In this document: positions 19,701-25,581 of the stretch, piece after piece
Layout of the letters: each line of letters opens with the position of its first letter
How positions within the stretch are numbered: position 1 is the first letter of the stretch
Source: Candidatus Thiocaldithrix dubininis
Lineage (GTDB): Bacteria > Pseudomonadota > Gammaproteobacteria > Thiotrichales > Thiotrichaceae
Direction of reading: 5' to 3'
Assembly (NCBI GenBank): GCA_029972135.1
Contig: CP124755.1
Coordinates: 1,612,001-1,676,000, forward strand
DNA: 64,000 nucleotides
Notes under the pieces: model-generated
The model's input: only the letters and a program-made list of their open reading frames with translations
The model's database searches: none
What the model was told of the DNA's origin: nothing
Made by a program: the position numbers and the translations under genes

Positions 19701-20608
19701 TGGCAGTTGAATTAAGTTGTAATGCAGTAGCGGATGATTTCCGTTTAGCGGCTGGTTCACGCAAGTTATTCCCCTTTGTGGAAGCAACAGATACGCCCGT
19801 TTACGAAGAAGTAGATACCAGTACCTTAAACTTATTGGTGAATCCGGGCGCTGAGGCGGGTTTAGACGGTTGGACGCTTGAATTAGGCACAGCACGGGCG
19901 TTAGCTGGGGCTGCGTGGAGTTGTGAAGGGGGTCCGCCGGTTAAAAGCGGTAAAGCCCAATTTAACCCGGGTAGCATGTGCGTCAATACCACTCCTTTAA
20001 GTCGCTTGTATCAAACCGCAGATGTAACGGCTTGGGACGAAAGCATTGATAGTGGCGAAGCGAAAGTCTTATTTGGTGCAGCCTTGCGGGGCTGGAGCGT
20101 AAATAATGACGAAGCCAGCGTGTATATCAGTTTCCGGGATGCCAGTGATAATGAGTTAGGGCAAAGCCAAGTATTAAGCGGTAAAGAAGGTTATTGGCAA
20201 ACCCAAATGGCGTATGCGCCGATGCCTGCTAAAACGCGCAGTATTCGCTTCTATATGCAAGGTAAGCGTATTGATACCAGTAGCAATACGAATAACGACT
20301 CGTTTGTCGATGATACCTTTATGCGGGTAGTGACGGCACAAAGTGCTTATATGCCAGCGGGTGAAAAACGTATTCGGGCGAATTTACAGTTCTTGCATAA
20401 GCAATTCCTGAATGAAAACTTAGCGATTGATGATCCTGAAATTACCCGCAGCTTCGCTTTATTTAGTGATGCGTGGGCAGATCGTAGCAATACCGCCGAT
20501 ACATCTTGTCGCTTGTATTCCAGTTGGGAAGACCCGACCTATACCAAACGCGCTTGGGGTACAGTGATGTTGTATCTCATGACAGATGCACGTTTCTTAT
20601 ACGAATAA
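10751..20608 (+). CDS. Giant secreted PA14-FN3-multihaem cytochrome c protein
   Basis: A 3285-residue protein with a Sec signal (VLNSLFSLFLFMTCVSAQVSA). Residues ~30-490 form an unrecognised domain, possibly a TIM-barrel glycosidase-like fold. About eight PA14-like modules follow (~495-1561; two divergent, six canonical with DDGxRVWVD and a pair of N-terminal Cys), then four FN3 domains (~1565-1920), haem sites CATCH (~1939), CMSCH (~2040) and CASCH (~2130), a fifth FN3 (~2205-2290), a DUF1592/1588-like region with CMVCHTVMEP (~2535), and two CBM4/9-like segments starting NLLKNSSAESG and NLLVNPGAEAG. PA14 and CBM modules bind glycans. It has four haem sites, the same number as the divergent 1364-aa protein. 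GAGGGAG precedes the ATG. It leads an operon with the DUF1501 and second fccB-like genes. Its overall function is unknown. Confidence 0.83.
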   Translation: MAIQTSWRKIVLNSLFSLFLFMTCVSAQVSAEDFSSHAYALYPTASTLDRISPLQRISLQDLTTQAAYTQAVNEALAATRSMPTGHKALLNLDLDFLQIAQSTSLYTDAQGKPLVVNTVDNSTLPDHGIWLDKAVTVVAARVAEFFRQYKAAGGMVDFVSLDYRGLALTANDIKAAGEASGNLSSYLQAIQADSRFASIQNNLGFSDLSTMYAGDVQALQRQQTWNAVMQARVATYLHQAFYTPLQTHFRNVQVSEREQAYYSNAFPSAIPGENTKASTMVGTGQNKQLTGILPSTGIVVNNKTYAATPFNALRYEVNRVRSSAIAVNKPIYPTVFSKTKIPASTGYTTLLANNDLYQEMLLHAALTGSRKYIYLNTQTASTDDALLNNALTEFDQQVGTSTVLTRLADNGADWDQPYILTAALSGTSKVWRFTPELTANKTLSATLLNAYPAQFALNNGLKLTIPNAKVQTLAKPISSQGFWLKEEVSSNIIKCAAPSVNQTCTTYYPSSDLTQQAALIAEQPAVFNDTGTLSPLFVKNWGYGGADISAKTDGFSVVYQANLNLLGGNYNFTLRADDSAQVWIDDQLVLDGSTNTAINARTLSKELNLTPGSHNIRLQYTDISAAAAVDLSFKRLTCSTSTTKTCLTYIDKSGNTLITELPLIQTSNSLNFDFNKFSFPSNVNTEKGLLMRWDGVIDIKKAGNYAFEIKHGLGALNIWIDGQLLYNNNGYSANILTQALQNLTVGAHQIRVELKAVPGSYLNINWLLALNNCSVVPQGSFCAEFFDNPNLTPPAKRFQASPAIDFDWGSNAPMSGNNFPTDKFSVRWLGDFEFAAGNYTFTTTSDDGVRVWVDEQIVIDAWKDQWNAVNKQGIKLAAGKHRIKMEYYDNTNGALAKLAWKKVGDGCISIPDNQYCAEYYANTAFADEPLKVANTDKIDFAWQDTAPITESPADKFSIRWQGNFDFNADKYRFIAQVDDGVRVWVDNQLVIDQWAGKANQEYTADIVLTAGKHLVKVEYKEEYGWASARVNWEQMRECSGIPDNSFCGEFFDSDKLGGAVIRTQAAAAIDFDWADKRPMQGLKADKFTARWQGKFDFNAGYYRFTGEADDGIKVWVDDVLVIDHWALDWQWQGKVQAVPYIPQGKHMVKVEYLENYSSAKLKLNWQEVQGCASTPENRFCLELYNNKDFSGFIRQLQPVDSINVDWGENQPDPLVNKDNFAARWTGKYQFTAGTYRFVTDTDQGVVLYIDGQKVIDQWTQQNNKQQKIIKLNEGWHTLKMETFDSWSTAKAKLTWEQLPDCSTAPENQFCAEYYATKDLTGDLANIQLADKIDFDWTGNAPSNFVPKDNFSVRWVGKFQFDAGLYRFVTDADNAIKVWVDDEVLIDAWNPQWPWYAKQRRLKQLSAGLHTIKVEYREEWGNAKAKLAWEGVPDCKTEIPTGKFCGSFFNSKDLSGEVADNRYDDKINFDWASAAPQDGVNTDFSARWQGKMDFAEGEYTFSTKVDDGFRLWVDGNVVIDSWKPQAATLYSKRIFLSGGLHTLKAEYYDAGGLAVAQLNWKSEQLSEPQIPSNLRTASLVQDKVVLTWDAQPIVSQYKVYKAGKLLSQVSSNTITDLQVSATQTYNYTVTAVWPNGRESRPAVLSVTVPDTQAPKPPTKLSVQAIAPTSVTLVWTGASDNIAIKNYQVWRDGVQIAETSDAGFVDNTLSSTGKYLYSVKAVDTSNNVSLASAGLSVTTKDGIGPTVPTGLQAAVLNPTQIALTWDSATDNVGVAQYRIVRNGTQIGISKQTSFTDKTVKENTQYSYQVRAADAAGNVSAPSLAVQTISGDATAPSAPTDLAASITPNQQVKLTWSAAIDNKGVSQYRIIRDGRLLAITAFLAYTDTAAKVGQTYTYVVKAVDAANNASLDSNAISITPTGICETTQLYYKQSVEGTMNTCATCHIAGGMGQNSRFILSNAPESSLRNLGAISNLNQLLGKQIFLDKASGTLTHGGGTVISKTSGEYAAFAKLLDQLKTPGQCTDVVDANEPLLTQSLVANCMSCHGSNGASTGPATPSLGGLSKAYLTQVLTDYQTGKRASSVMDRIAKGYTADEITRIADFFAQQPFSAGQQTTDSAQVTQGHTLHNQYCASCHTSGGKDVSRTGSRLAGQWKPYMQRTLLDYALNRSQTNAEMAQAIKTVYQLQGKNGLSALTEYYASQSTDTNAPTPPSELVAESHSPTSVTLTWMDSDDDWGVLYYDIYRDGVWIGRTRFNTYTDLGLKAGNYRYTVVAVDTFGNRSVVSNESSAVLSAEESTPNGVQLLSYPDTLRKAALILLNRLPTPAELNVAKTEETFRSTLRTMLDSKGALDQFVYRAGHESFLSGGAEWIGNTRGLSSADFPALNTLTDAEKAAANDAVRREPVYLLQYLVGNDKPWTEALTANYTVMNPQLAKATGATPVSGAFTDATNAKEFKPVRIPQVSARYPGKAFAHAGVLSTNSWLSRFPTTDTNRNRHRAAKVYKQFLGVDIEALAQRPLDDSKNGNYLVPTMENPNCMVCHTVMEPVAGAFRDWGNNSRYLQNFDGSKGDKDSLAWVYKSSSYLLDKNGQPWYHMGDTWYRDMFPTGFNNRTAPGGYGAYSGVTWTTSNNLLKNSSAESGNTGWIVNKGLIESVNKTSCARAPAPRDPKNGKAFYQVGSCNTALNESLAWQDIDISAQATNVDKGKAEIDYGAYFSALYSQDKASIWVEYLDKAGASLGKSTILTDQISWNWANKTATAKVPVGTRKLRFTLQGLRSTQTWADKYIDAYVEDLYLLLRTPDSNVLNVTGKQDTLQWLGSQLVQDPRFAKGGVYFWFKPLFKRDPIKAPVDQNVEDYAQQMTAYNAQDEILTQLANRFAYNQGHGVWNVKDLLIDMVASPLFRATAGQLSTEQQRTLSDTGLARLLTPEELYAKTKAIMGSDWYSFRPENAWGSSMGLFYGGFDGGRIQAKPNTEMNSLMATVPERMAVELSCNAVADDFRLAAGSRKLFPFVEATDTPVYEEVDTSTLNLLVNPGAEAGLDGWTLELGTARALAGAAWSCEGGPPVKSGKAQFNPGSMCVNTTPLSRLYQTADVTAWDESIDSGEAKVLFGAALRGWSVNNDEASVYISFRDASDNELGQSQVLSGKEGYWQTQMAYAPMPAKTRSIRFYMQGKRIDTSSNTNNDSFVDDTFMRVVTAQSAYMPAGEKRIRANLQFLHKQFLNENLAIDDPEITRSFALFSDAWADRSNTADTSCRLYSSWEDPTYTKRAWGTVMLYLMTDARFLYE

Positions 20609-20625
20609 GCTTAGGAGGTTAGAGT

Positions 20626-21909
20626 ATGAATCGTCGTGATTTTTTAAAACTCCTAGGCGGTGCAGGTTTAGCCAGCACAGGTTTGGGCAGTCTATCCAGC
20701 GCACAAGCGGGTAGTTTGCATACGGGTAAAGTATTATTGACTATCCATTTGGGTGGGGGTTGGGATCACAGTTCATTTGCGGATCCCCGCGCCAATGTGC
20801 TTATTAATAAATGGGCTGCTAGTCAGAGCGCTGGGGGGGCTGGGAATTTACGCTTTGCCCCTGTTGGGGAAAATACCGCATTTTTCAATAAGTATTACCG
20901 TTATATCATGCCGGTCAATGGCATTGTCATGTTTACCAATGGGCATGATGTGGCTGCACGTACCCGTAATACGGGCAGTTTACTAGAAGGTTTGCCTTCG
21001 ACGAATGAACTGTATGCGGCGGCAGTAGGGGCACAGTTACCCATGCCGTTTGTGCGCCAAGGTGGTTATGACGGTTCAGTTGGTATTATGCCGTTTACAG
21101 CATTACCGGATGAAACCTTGCTGCGTACCTTAGCCAACCCCAATTTCAATTCTGGCACTAAAACCTATTATTCCAGCGGGCACATGGATTTAGTGCATAA
21201 ATATGCGACAGAGCGTTTAAATGGCTTGGCTTCACAGCCAGATAATTTGCCACGTTGGCAACGTAAGTTAGAAGAGTTACAGCGGGCGCGGGCAGGGACA
21301 GCCGATATGCAAGCCTTAAGTTCAGTATTGCCGTCTAGCTTAGATACGCTTGATTTGCAGGGGACAAAGCGTAATGGTATTCGGGAACTGCATATGTTCT
21401 TAGTCTTAGCTGCGGCGGGTTTAACCGCTACGGGTAGCTTTGGTACAGGTGGTTGGGATTCACATGGCAATCATGATACTGCCCATGCGAATACCCTAAC
21501 CGATTTAACCCGCTTGTTGGATTACACTTGGACAAAAGCCGAGAGCATGGGCTTGGCAGAGCGTCTAATTGTGCATGTGACTTCAGATGTAGGGCGCACG
21601 CCGAGTTATAACGCGACTAATGGTAAAGATCATTGGTCGATTGGTGCTGATTTCTTAATGGCTAAGAACGCACCTTGGGGTAATCGTATTGTAGGGGTAA
21701 GTGGGGCAAATCATGAACAAGTTAAAATTAACCCCAGTACCTTAAAACGGGATGATACCAATGGCATTTATCTGCAAACCAAGCATTTACATGCCGCGTT
21801 ACGCGAATTACTAGGTATTAGTAATCACCCCTTAGCCCAACGTTATGATTTAAAAGCCGAAGCGTTGCCACTCTTCAATTCAGCCGTTGCCAGCGGTATT
21901 ACGGTTTAG
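20626..21909 (+). CDS. Tat-exported DUF1501 family protein
   Basis: A 427-residue protein with a textbook Tat signal (MNRRDFLKLLGGAGLAS) and the DUF1501 pattern: LLTIHLGGGWDHSSFADPR near the mature N terminus, FGTGGWDSHGNHD around residue 275 and VHVTSDVGRTP around residue 320. DUF1501 belongs to the alkaline-phosphatase/sulfatase-like superfamily but has no established reaction; in planctomycetes it is paired with cytochrome c/DUF1549-1553 proteins. Here it follows the giant PA14-cytochrome protein by 17 bases with a strong AGGAGG site and precedes the second fccB-like gene by 13 bases, so the three are surely co-transcribed. It mirrors the DUF1552 protein of the divergent module. Confidence 0.87.
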   Translation: MNRRDFLKLLGGAGLASTGLGSLSSAQAGSLHTGKVLLTIHLGGGWDHSSFADPRANVLINKWAASQSAGGAGNLRFAPVGENTAFFNKYYRYIMPVNGIVMFTNGHDVAARTRNTGSLLEGLPSTNELYAAAVGAQLPMPFVRQGGYDGSVGIMPFTALPDETLLRTLANPNFNSGTKTYYSSGHMDLVHKYATERLNGLASQPDNLPRWQRKLEELQRARAGTADMQALSSVLPSSLDTLDLQGTKRNGIRELHMFLVLAAAGLTATGSFGTGGWDSHGNHDTAHANTLTDLTRLLDYTWTKAESMGLAERLIVHVTSDVGRTPSYNATNGKDHWSIGADFLMAKNAPWGNRIVGVSGANHEQVKINPSTLKRDDTNGIYLQTKHLHAALRELLGISNHPLAQRYDLKAEALPLFNSAVASGITV

Positions 21910-21922
21910 CGGGATATTAACT

Positions 21923-23218
21923 ATGACAACATTAAAGCGCCGTGATTTTCTTAAAGCCTTAACAGCGGGTGGCTTGGTTTTAATGTCGGGTATTCCAGCG
22001 CGTAGTTGGGGTGCAGCGGCGAATGTGGTAGTAGTGGGTGGCGGTACGGGCGGCGCAACCGTTGCAAAGTATTTAAAAATTGCTGACCCTACTATTAATG
22101 TGACCTTGATTGAGAAAAATCCGTATTACTACACCTGTTACATGAGCAATGAGGTGTTAAGCGGTGATCGGCAATTAGACTCACTCAAATTTGATTATGA
22201 AGGTTTAAAAAAGCGTGGGGTGAATGTGGTCATTGCCGAAGTAACCGGCATTGATGCAAACGCTCGCGTGGTGCAAACCAGTGCGGGTAATTTTAATTAT
22301 GACCGTTGCGTGGTATCGCCGGGTATTGATTACCGTTATGATAGCATTGCCGGTTATAACGCGACCTTAGCAGAAGAAAGCATTCCACACGCATGGAAGG
22401 CTGGCACACAAACCAGTTTATTGCGTGCCCAATTGCAAGCCATGCCAAATGGTGGAACATTTGTTTTAGTTGCGCCACCGAATCCTTACCGTTGCCCGCC
22501 CGCCCCGTATGAACGGGCTAGCCAAGTGGCAAATTACTTTAAAAAGTATAAACCCAATAGCAAAGTGTTGATTGTTGATCCAAAACTGACCTTCACTAAG
22601 CAAGCCTTATTTGAAGAAGCATGGATGAAACTGTACAGTTACGGCAGTGCTAATGCATTAATCGAATGGGTATCGGGAGCAGATAAAACGGTGCTAAGCC
22701 TGGATGCTGCCCAAAAACGGGTAACCACTAGTGGTGGGCAGAATTTTAGTGCGGCAGTATTAAATATTATTCCAGCGCAAAAAGCCGGTGTATTAGCCTT
22801 TACTGCTGGCTTAACTGATGACTCAGGTTGGTGTCCAGTAGAATTAGATAGTTTTGAGTCTACCCTAAAACCCAATATTCATGTGATTGGTGACGCGTGT
22901 ACCGCCAACCCCTTACCTAAATCGGGTTTTGCTGCCAATTCTGAAGCCAAAGCCTGTGCCCTAGCGATTGCCGCTTTACTCAATGGGCGCGAACCCGGGC
23001 GTACCTCTTTTAATAACGGTTGCTATAGTGTGGTTGGTGATAACTACGCCATTTCTATTGTAGCGATTTATCGTTTAGCAGCGGATCGTTTAAGTATTGA
23101 GGCAATACCCAATTCTGGCGGTACATCTGCCTTAGGTGGCAGTGATGAAGATCATTTAATTGACGCGCAATATGCCTATAGTTGGTATAACAATTTTACC
23201 CGCGATGTATTTATGTAA
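21923..23218 (+). CDS. fccB: Tat-exported flavocytochrome c sulfide dehydrogenase-type flavoprotein (copy 2)
   Basis: A 431-residue homologue of the copy at 3791-5089, clearly paralogous over its whole length. It has a Tat signal (KRRDFLKALTAGG), FAD-binding GGGTGGATVAKYL, the FAD-linking Cys in YYTCYMSNEV, the redox-type Cys residues in NPYRCPPAPYE and DSGWCPVE, and the C-terminal FCSD domain (NGCYSVVGDNYAIS). All three signature cysteines are kept, so both copies look active. I start at ATG 21923, where the Tat signal begins; an upstream in-frame ATG at 21887 would overlap the DUF1501 gene and add a non-Tat leader. No dihaem fccA is adjacent. The electron acceptor may be the co-encoded multihaem giant protein (inference). 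Confidence 0.9.
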   Translation: MTTLKRRDFLKALTAGGLVLMSGIPARSWGAAANVVVVGGGTGGATVAKYLKIADPTINVTLIEKNPYYYTCYMSNEVLSGDRQLDSLKFDYEGLKKRGVNVVIAEVTGIDANARVVQTSAGNFNYDRCVVSPGIDYRYDSIAGYNATLAEESIPHAWKAGTQTSLLRAQLQAMPNGGTFVLVAPPNPYRCPPAPYERASQVANYFKKYKPNSKVLIVDPKLTFTKQALFEEAWMKLYSYGSANALIEWVSGADKTVLSLDAAQKRVTTSGGQNFSAAVLNIIPAQKAGVLAFTAGLTDDSGWCPVELDSFESTLKPNIHVIGDACTANPLPKSGFAANSEAKACALAIAALLNGREPGRTSFNNGCYSVVGDNYAISIVAIYRLAADRLSIEAIPNSGGTSALGGSDEDHLIDAQYAYSWYNNFTRDVFM

Positions 23219-23339
23219 TTTTCGTTTAAATAAGTTTATGAATTATATGACAAGAGGTTATAAATTCGTTCATTGAAATCTGTTAAAAAATTATTAAGTT
23301 GTTAGAATGTTAAACTTCTATACGAAATAAATAAAAATT

Positions 23340-24104
23340 ATGGTCGAGTTTCCTACTAAGCCTCAACTAGCAGAAGTTTACATTCAGCAAGGCAGTGATG
23401 CGATTACTTGGTATGCTTGGCGTAATGCACTACGCGTCGTTCCAGTGTTGGGACGTATTCCATTGCGCACCATGTGGCCCAAATTTACGGTGCAATATAC
23501 TTATTATACGTTACGTGTTTGTTTTTTATTGAGTCAGGGGGCAGAGTTTATAAGTCGTGAAGTCGCAGATAAAGCTAAATTAGCTGCTGCAAATGCCGCC
23601 AATTTTGAAGGTTTTGCGACACATGATATTGGTTATGCGGTGGCGTATGCGGCTTATACCGCGATGTATAATTCAGCCGATAAAGCTACGGTGGCAAGTT
23701 CATTTGCGGCGGATACGGCAAGTTATGCGAATGCTACTATTAATATGTCGTGTCCGAATGTTAAAGCCGGTACGATTAAAGCAGCCTTAGCTGATTATAA
23801 ATACTTATTGAAACAGCCAAGTTTTAAGTGGGAGACACGCCCGCTTTGGCCTAAGCATTTTTTTATGGCTACTATGCCCGAATGTTATGAACAATGGGAA
23901 GAAAACTTATTGCATGATTTAAAAGGCATTGGTTTAGAGTTTATGTCTAATGATTTAAAAAATTTGTTAGCGGATAAACCGATTGGCAGTCACTTAAAAA
24001 ATTATGCTAGACCGTTGCCTAATGAATTAAGCAAAGATCCGGCTGCTTTACGACGTGCAATTCTATTAAATGAGTCTACCGATTTAATGGCATTGGGTGT
24101 TTAA
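23340..24104 (+). CDS. Conserved-looking protein of unknown function, Ala-rich helical
   Basis: I do not recognise this 254-residue protein. It has no signal peptide. Residues ~85-140 are rich in Ala with regularly spaced aromatic residues (IGYAVAYAAYTAMY, SYANATI), suggesting packed helices. The C-terminal half has several Trp/Phe (WETRPLWPKHFFMATMPE) and a charged helix (YEQWEENLLHDLKGIG). It begins 121 bases after the second fccB-like gene, in the same direction, without a clear Shine-Dalgarno, and ends before a strong hairpin. It could be the last gene of the redox module or an independent gene. Confidence 0.6.
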   Translation: MVEFPTKPQLAEVYIQQGSDAITWYAWRNALRVVPVLGRIPLRTMWPKFTVQYTYYTLRVCFLLSQGAEFISREVADKAKLAAANAANFEGFATHDIGYAVAYAAYTAMYNSADKATVASSFAADTASYANATINMSCPNVKAGTIKAALADYKYLLKQPSFKWETRPLWPKHFFMATMPECYEQWEENLLHDLKGIGLEFMSNDLKNLLADKPIGSHLKNYARPLPNELSKDPAALRRAILLNESTDLMALGV

Positions 24105-24125
24105 GGTTTGATGATAGCGTGTGCA

Positions 24126-24153
24126 GGACTGATGTCATGCAAGACATCAGTCC
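24126..24153. terminator. Perfect 11-bp hairpin between convergent genes
   Basis: GGACTGATGTC pairs exactly with GACATCAGTCC around a 6-base loop, between the stop of the 254-aa gene and the stop of the convergent aminotransferase gene. There is no long T-run on either strand, but the position and perfect stem fit a bidirectional terminator. Confidence 0.6.
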
Positions 24154-24160
24154 CCACAGT

Positions 24161-25360
24161 TTAAGTAGCAGATAACGTCCGCTCTAATTCAGCCATACCA
24201 GCGGGTAAGTCAAGTTCCGCACCAGCGGCACGCATACTTGCCCCCAATGAATGCAAGGTACGGAATAGGTTATGTGCACGACTTTGTTCGCCCATTTGCC
24301 CAATCCGTAAAATATTCAGACCAAACGCGCCTGAAATCTCGACTTTATGCACTTTAGACATATAAGTACGTACCGCGTCCGCTGAAACGTGTTCCGGTAC
24401 TACAATACCAACTACCGAATTTAGGCGGTAATCTTTTTCGATTAATAATTGTAACCCCATTGCTTCAATACCCGCTTGTAAGGCATTCGAGCAACGTAAG
24501 TGGCGTTTAAAGCGCTGCGGTAACGTTTCTTCACAAACTAAATGCAACGCTTCATGAATTGCTAAAATGCCAGAAACAGGGGCGGTGTAATGGTAGGACT
24601 TTTGATTCCAAAACTTGTCCGCCAATTGTGCATCTAAACACCAGTGAAATGGTAGTTCTTGGCGCGGCGCAATTTTTTTCGCCCAAGCTTCTTCGGAAAA
24701 AGCCAATAGAGATACACCAGGTATGGAGGATAAGCCTTTTTGCCCACCAGTAATAATAGCGTCTACTTGCCAATTATCCATTTCTAATGGCATGGTGCTA
24801 AGCGTACATACCGCATCTACAATGACTAAACAGCCATAACGTTTGGCTAATTTAGCAATTTGCTCGAGGTTTTTATTGCAGACGGTATTAGAGGTTTCGC
24901 CTTGTACTAAGGTCACTACGTCGTATTTACCTTGTTGTAGTGCGCGTTCGACGGCTTCCAAATCTGCACTTTGATTCGGCGGTGATTCTAATAAAGTAAC
25001 TTCCGCGCGTACCCGCCGCGCCATTTCAGCTAAGCGTTGGCTGAAATAGCCGTTAGTAATGCTAAGTACATGTGAGCCGGGCGTTACTAGATTAGCAATG
25101 GCCATTTCCATAGCTGCCGAACCTGGGCCACTAACCGCCATGACATGGCTAGAGCTGGTTTGAAACACATAGCGCGTCATGTCTTTGACTTGGGTAATGA
25201 CGCGATTCATGGTTTCACCTAAGTGATTAATTACCAAAGAATTCGCTGCCGCTACACGTTGTGGAATAGGAACGGGTCCCGCACCCATCATGAGTAAAGG
25301 TTCATCGGGTAAAATATGATCCAATGGCACAATACTAGGGGGGGGAAGTGCTTCAATCAT
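24161..25360 (-). CDS. Class V (PLP) aminotransferase, alanine/serine-glyoxylate type
   Basis: A 399-residue PLP enzyme of the class V aminotransferase group. Visible are the start LMMGAGPVPIPQRV, the cofactor-contact SGPGSAAMEMAIANL (~80-95), VQGETSNTV (~155), VDAVCTLS (~184) and the Schiff-base lysine in IITGGQKGLSSIPG (~207), all typical of alanine-glyoxylate or serine-pyruvate/serine-glyoxylate aminotransferases. Such enzymes act in glycine/serine and glyoxylate metabolism in the cytoplasm. Substrates cannot be fixed from sequence alone. AAGGA lies upstream of the ATG. It is monocistronic: the 221 bases before it hold no gene. Confidence 0.88.
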   Translation of the reverse strand: MIEALPPPSIVPLDHILPDEPLLMMGAGPVPIPQRVAAANSLVINHLGETMNRVITQVKDMTRYVFQTSSSHVMAVSGPGSAAMEMAIANLVTPGSHVLSITNGYFSQRLAEMARRVRAEVTLLESPPNQSADLEAVERALQQGKYDVVTLVQGETSNTVCNKNLEQIAKLAKRYGCLVIVDAVCTLSTMPLEMDNWQVDAIITGGQKGLSSIPGVSLLAFSEEAWAKKIAPRQELPFHWCLDAQLADKFWNQKSYHYTAPVSGILAIHEALHLVCEETLPQRFKRHLRCSNALQAGIEAMGLQLLIEKDYRLNSVVGIVVPEHVSADAVRTYMSKVHKVEISGAFGLNILRIGQMGEQSRAHNLFRTLHSLGASMRAAGAELDLPAGMAELERTLSAT

Positions 25361-25581
25361 GTAACTGTGTCCTTAAGCTTAAGCCTATTTCGTCTAAAAG
25401 GGGCTTACGTTAGCTCTAACCCTAACATAAGGGAAGTCTGATTTACGCTAATGTAGCAATTTTTCCATGAGAATACGCAAATTTGCGGCATTAGCTCTCG
25501 TGGTTATCTTAGGTTTATAGACTGAATACAGCTTGACTTAATAGGTCTTTCCGCTAAGTGGTGTATCCGTTTAGCAGCATT

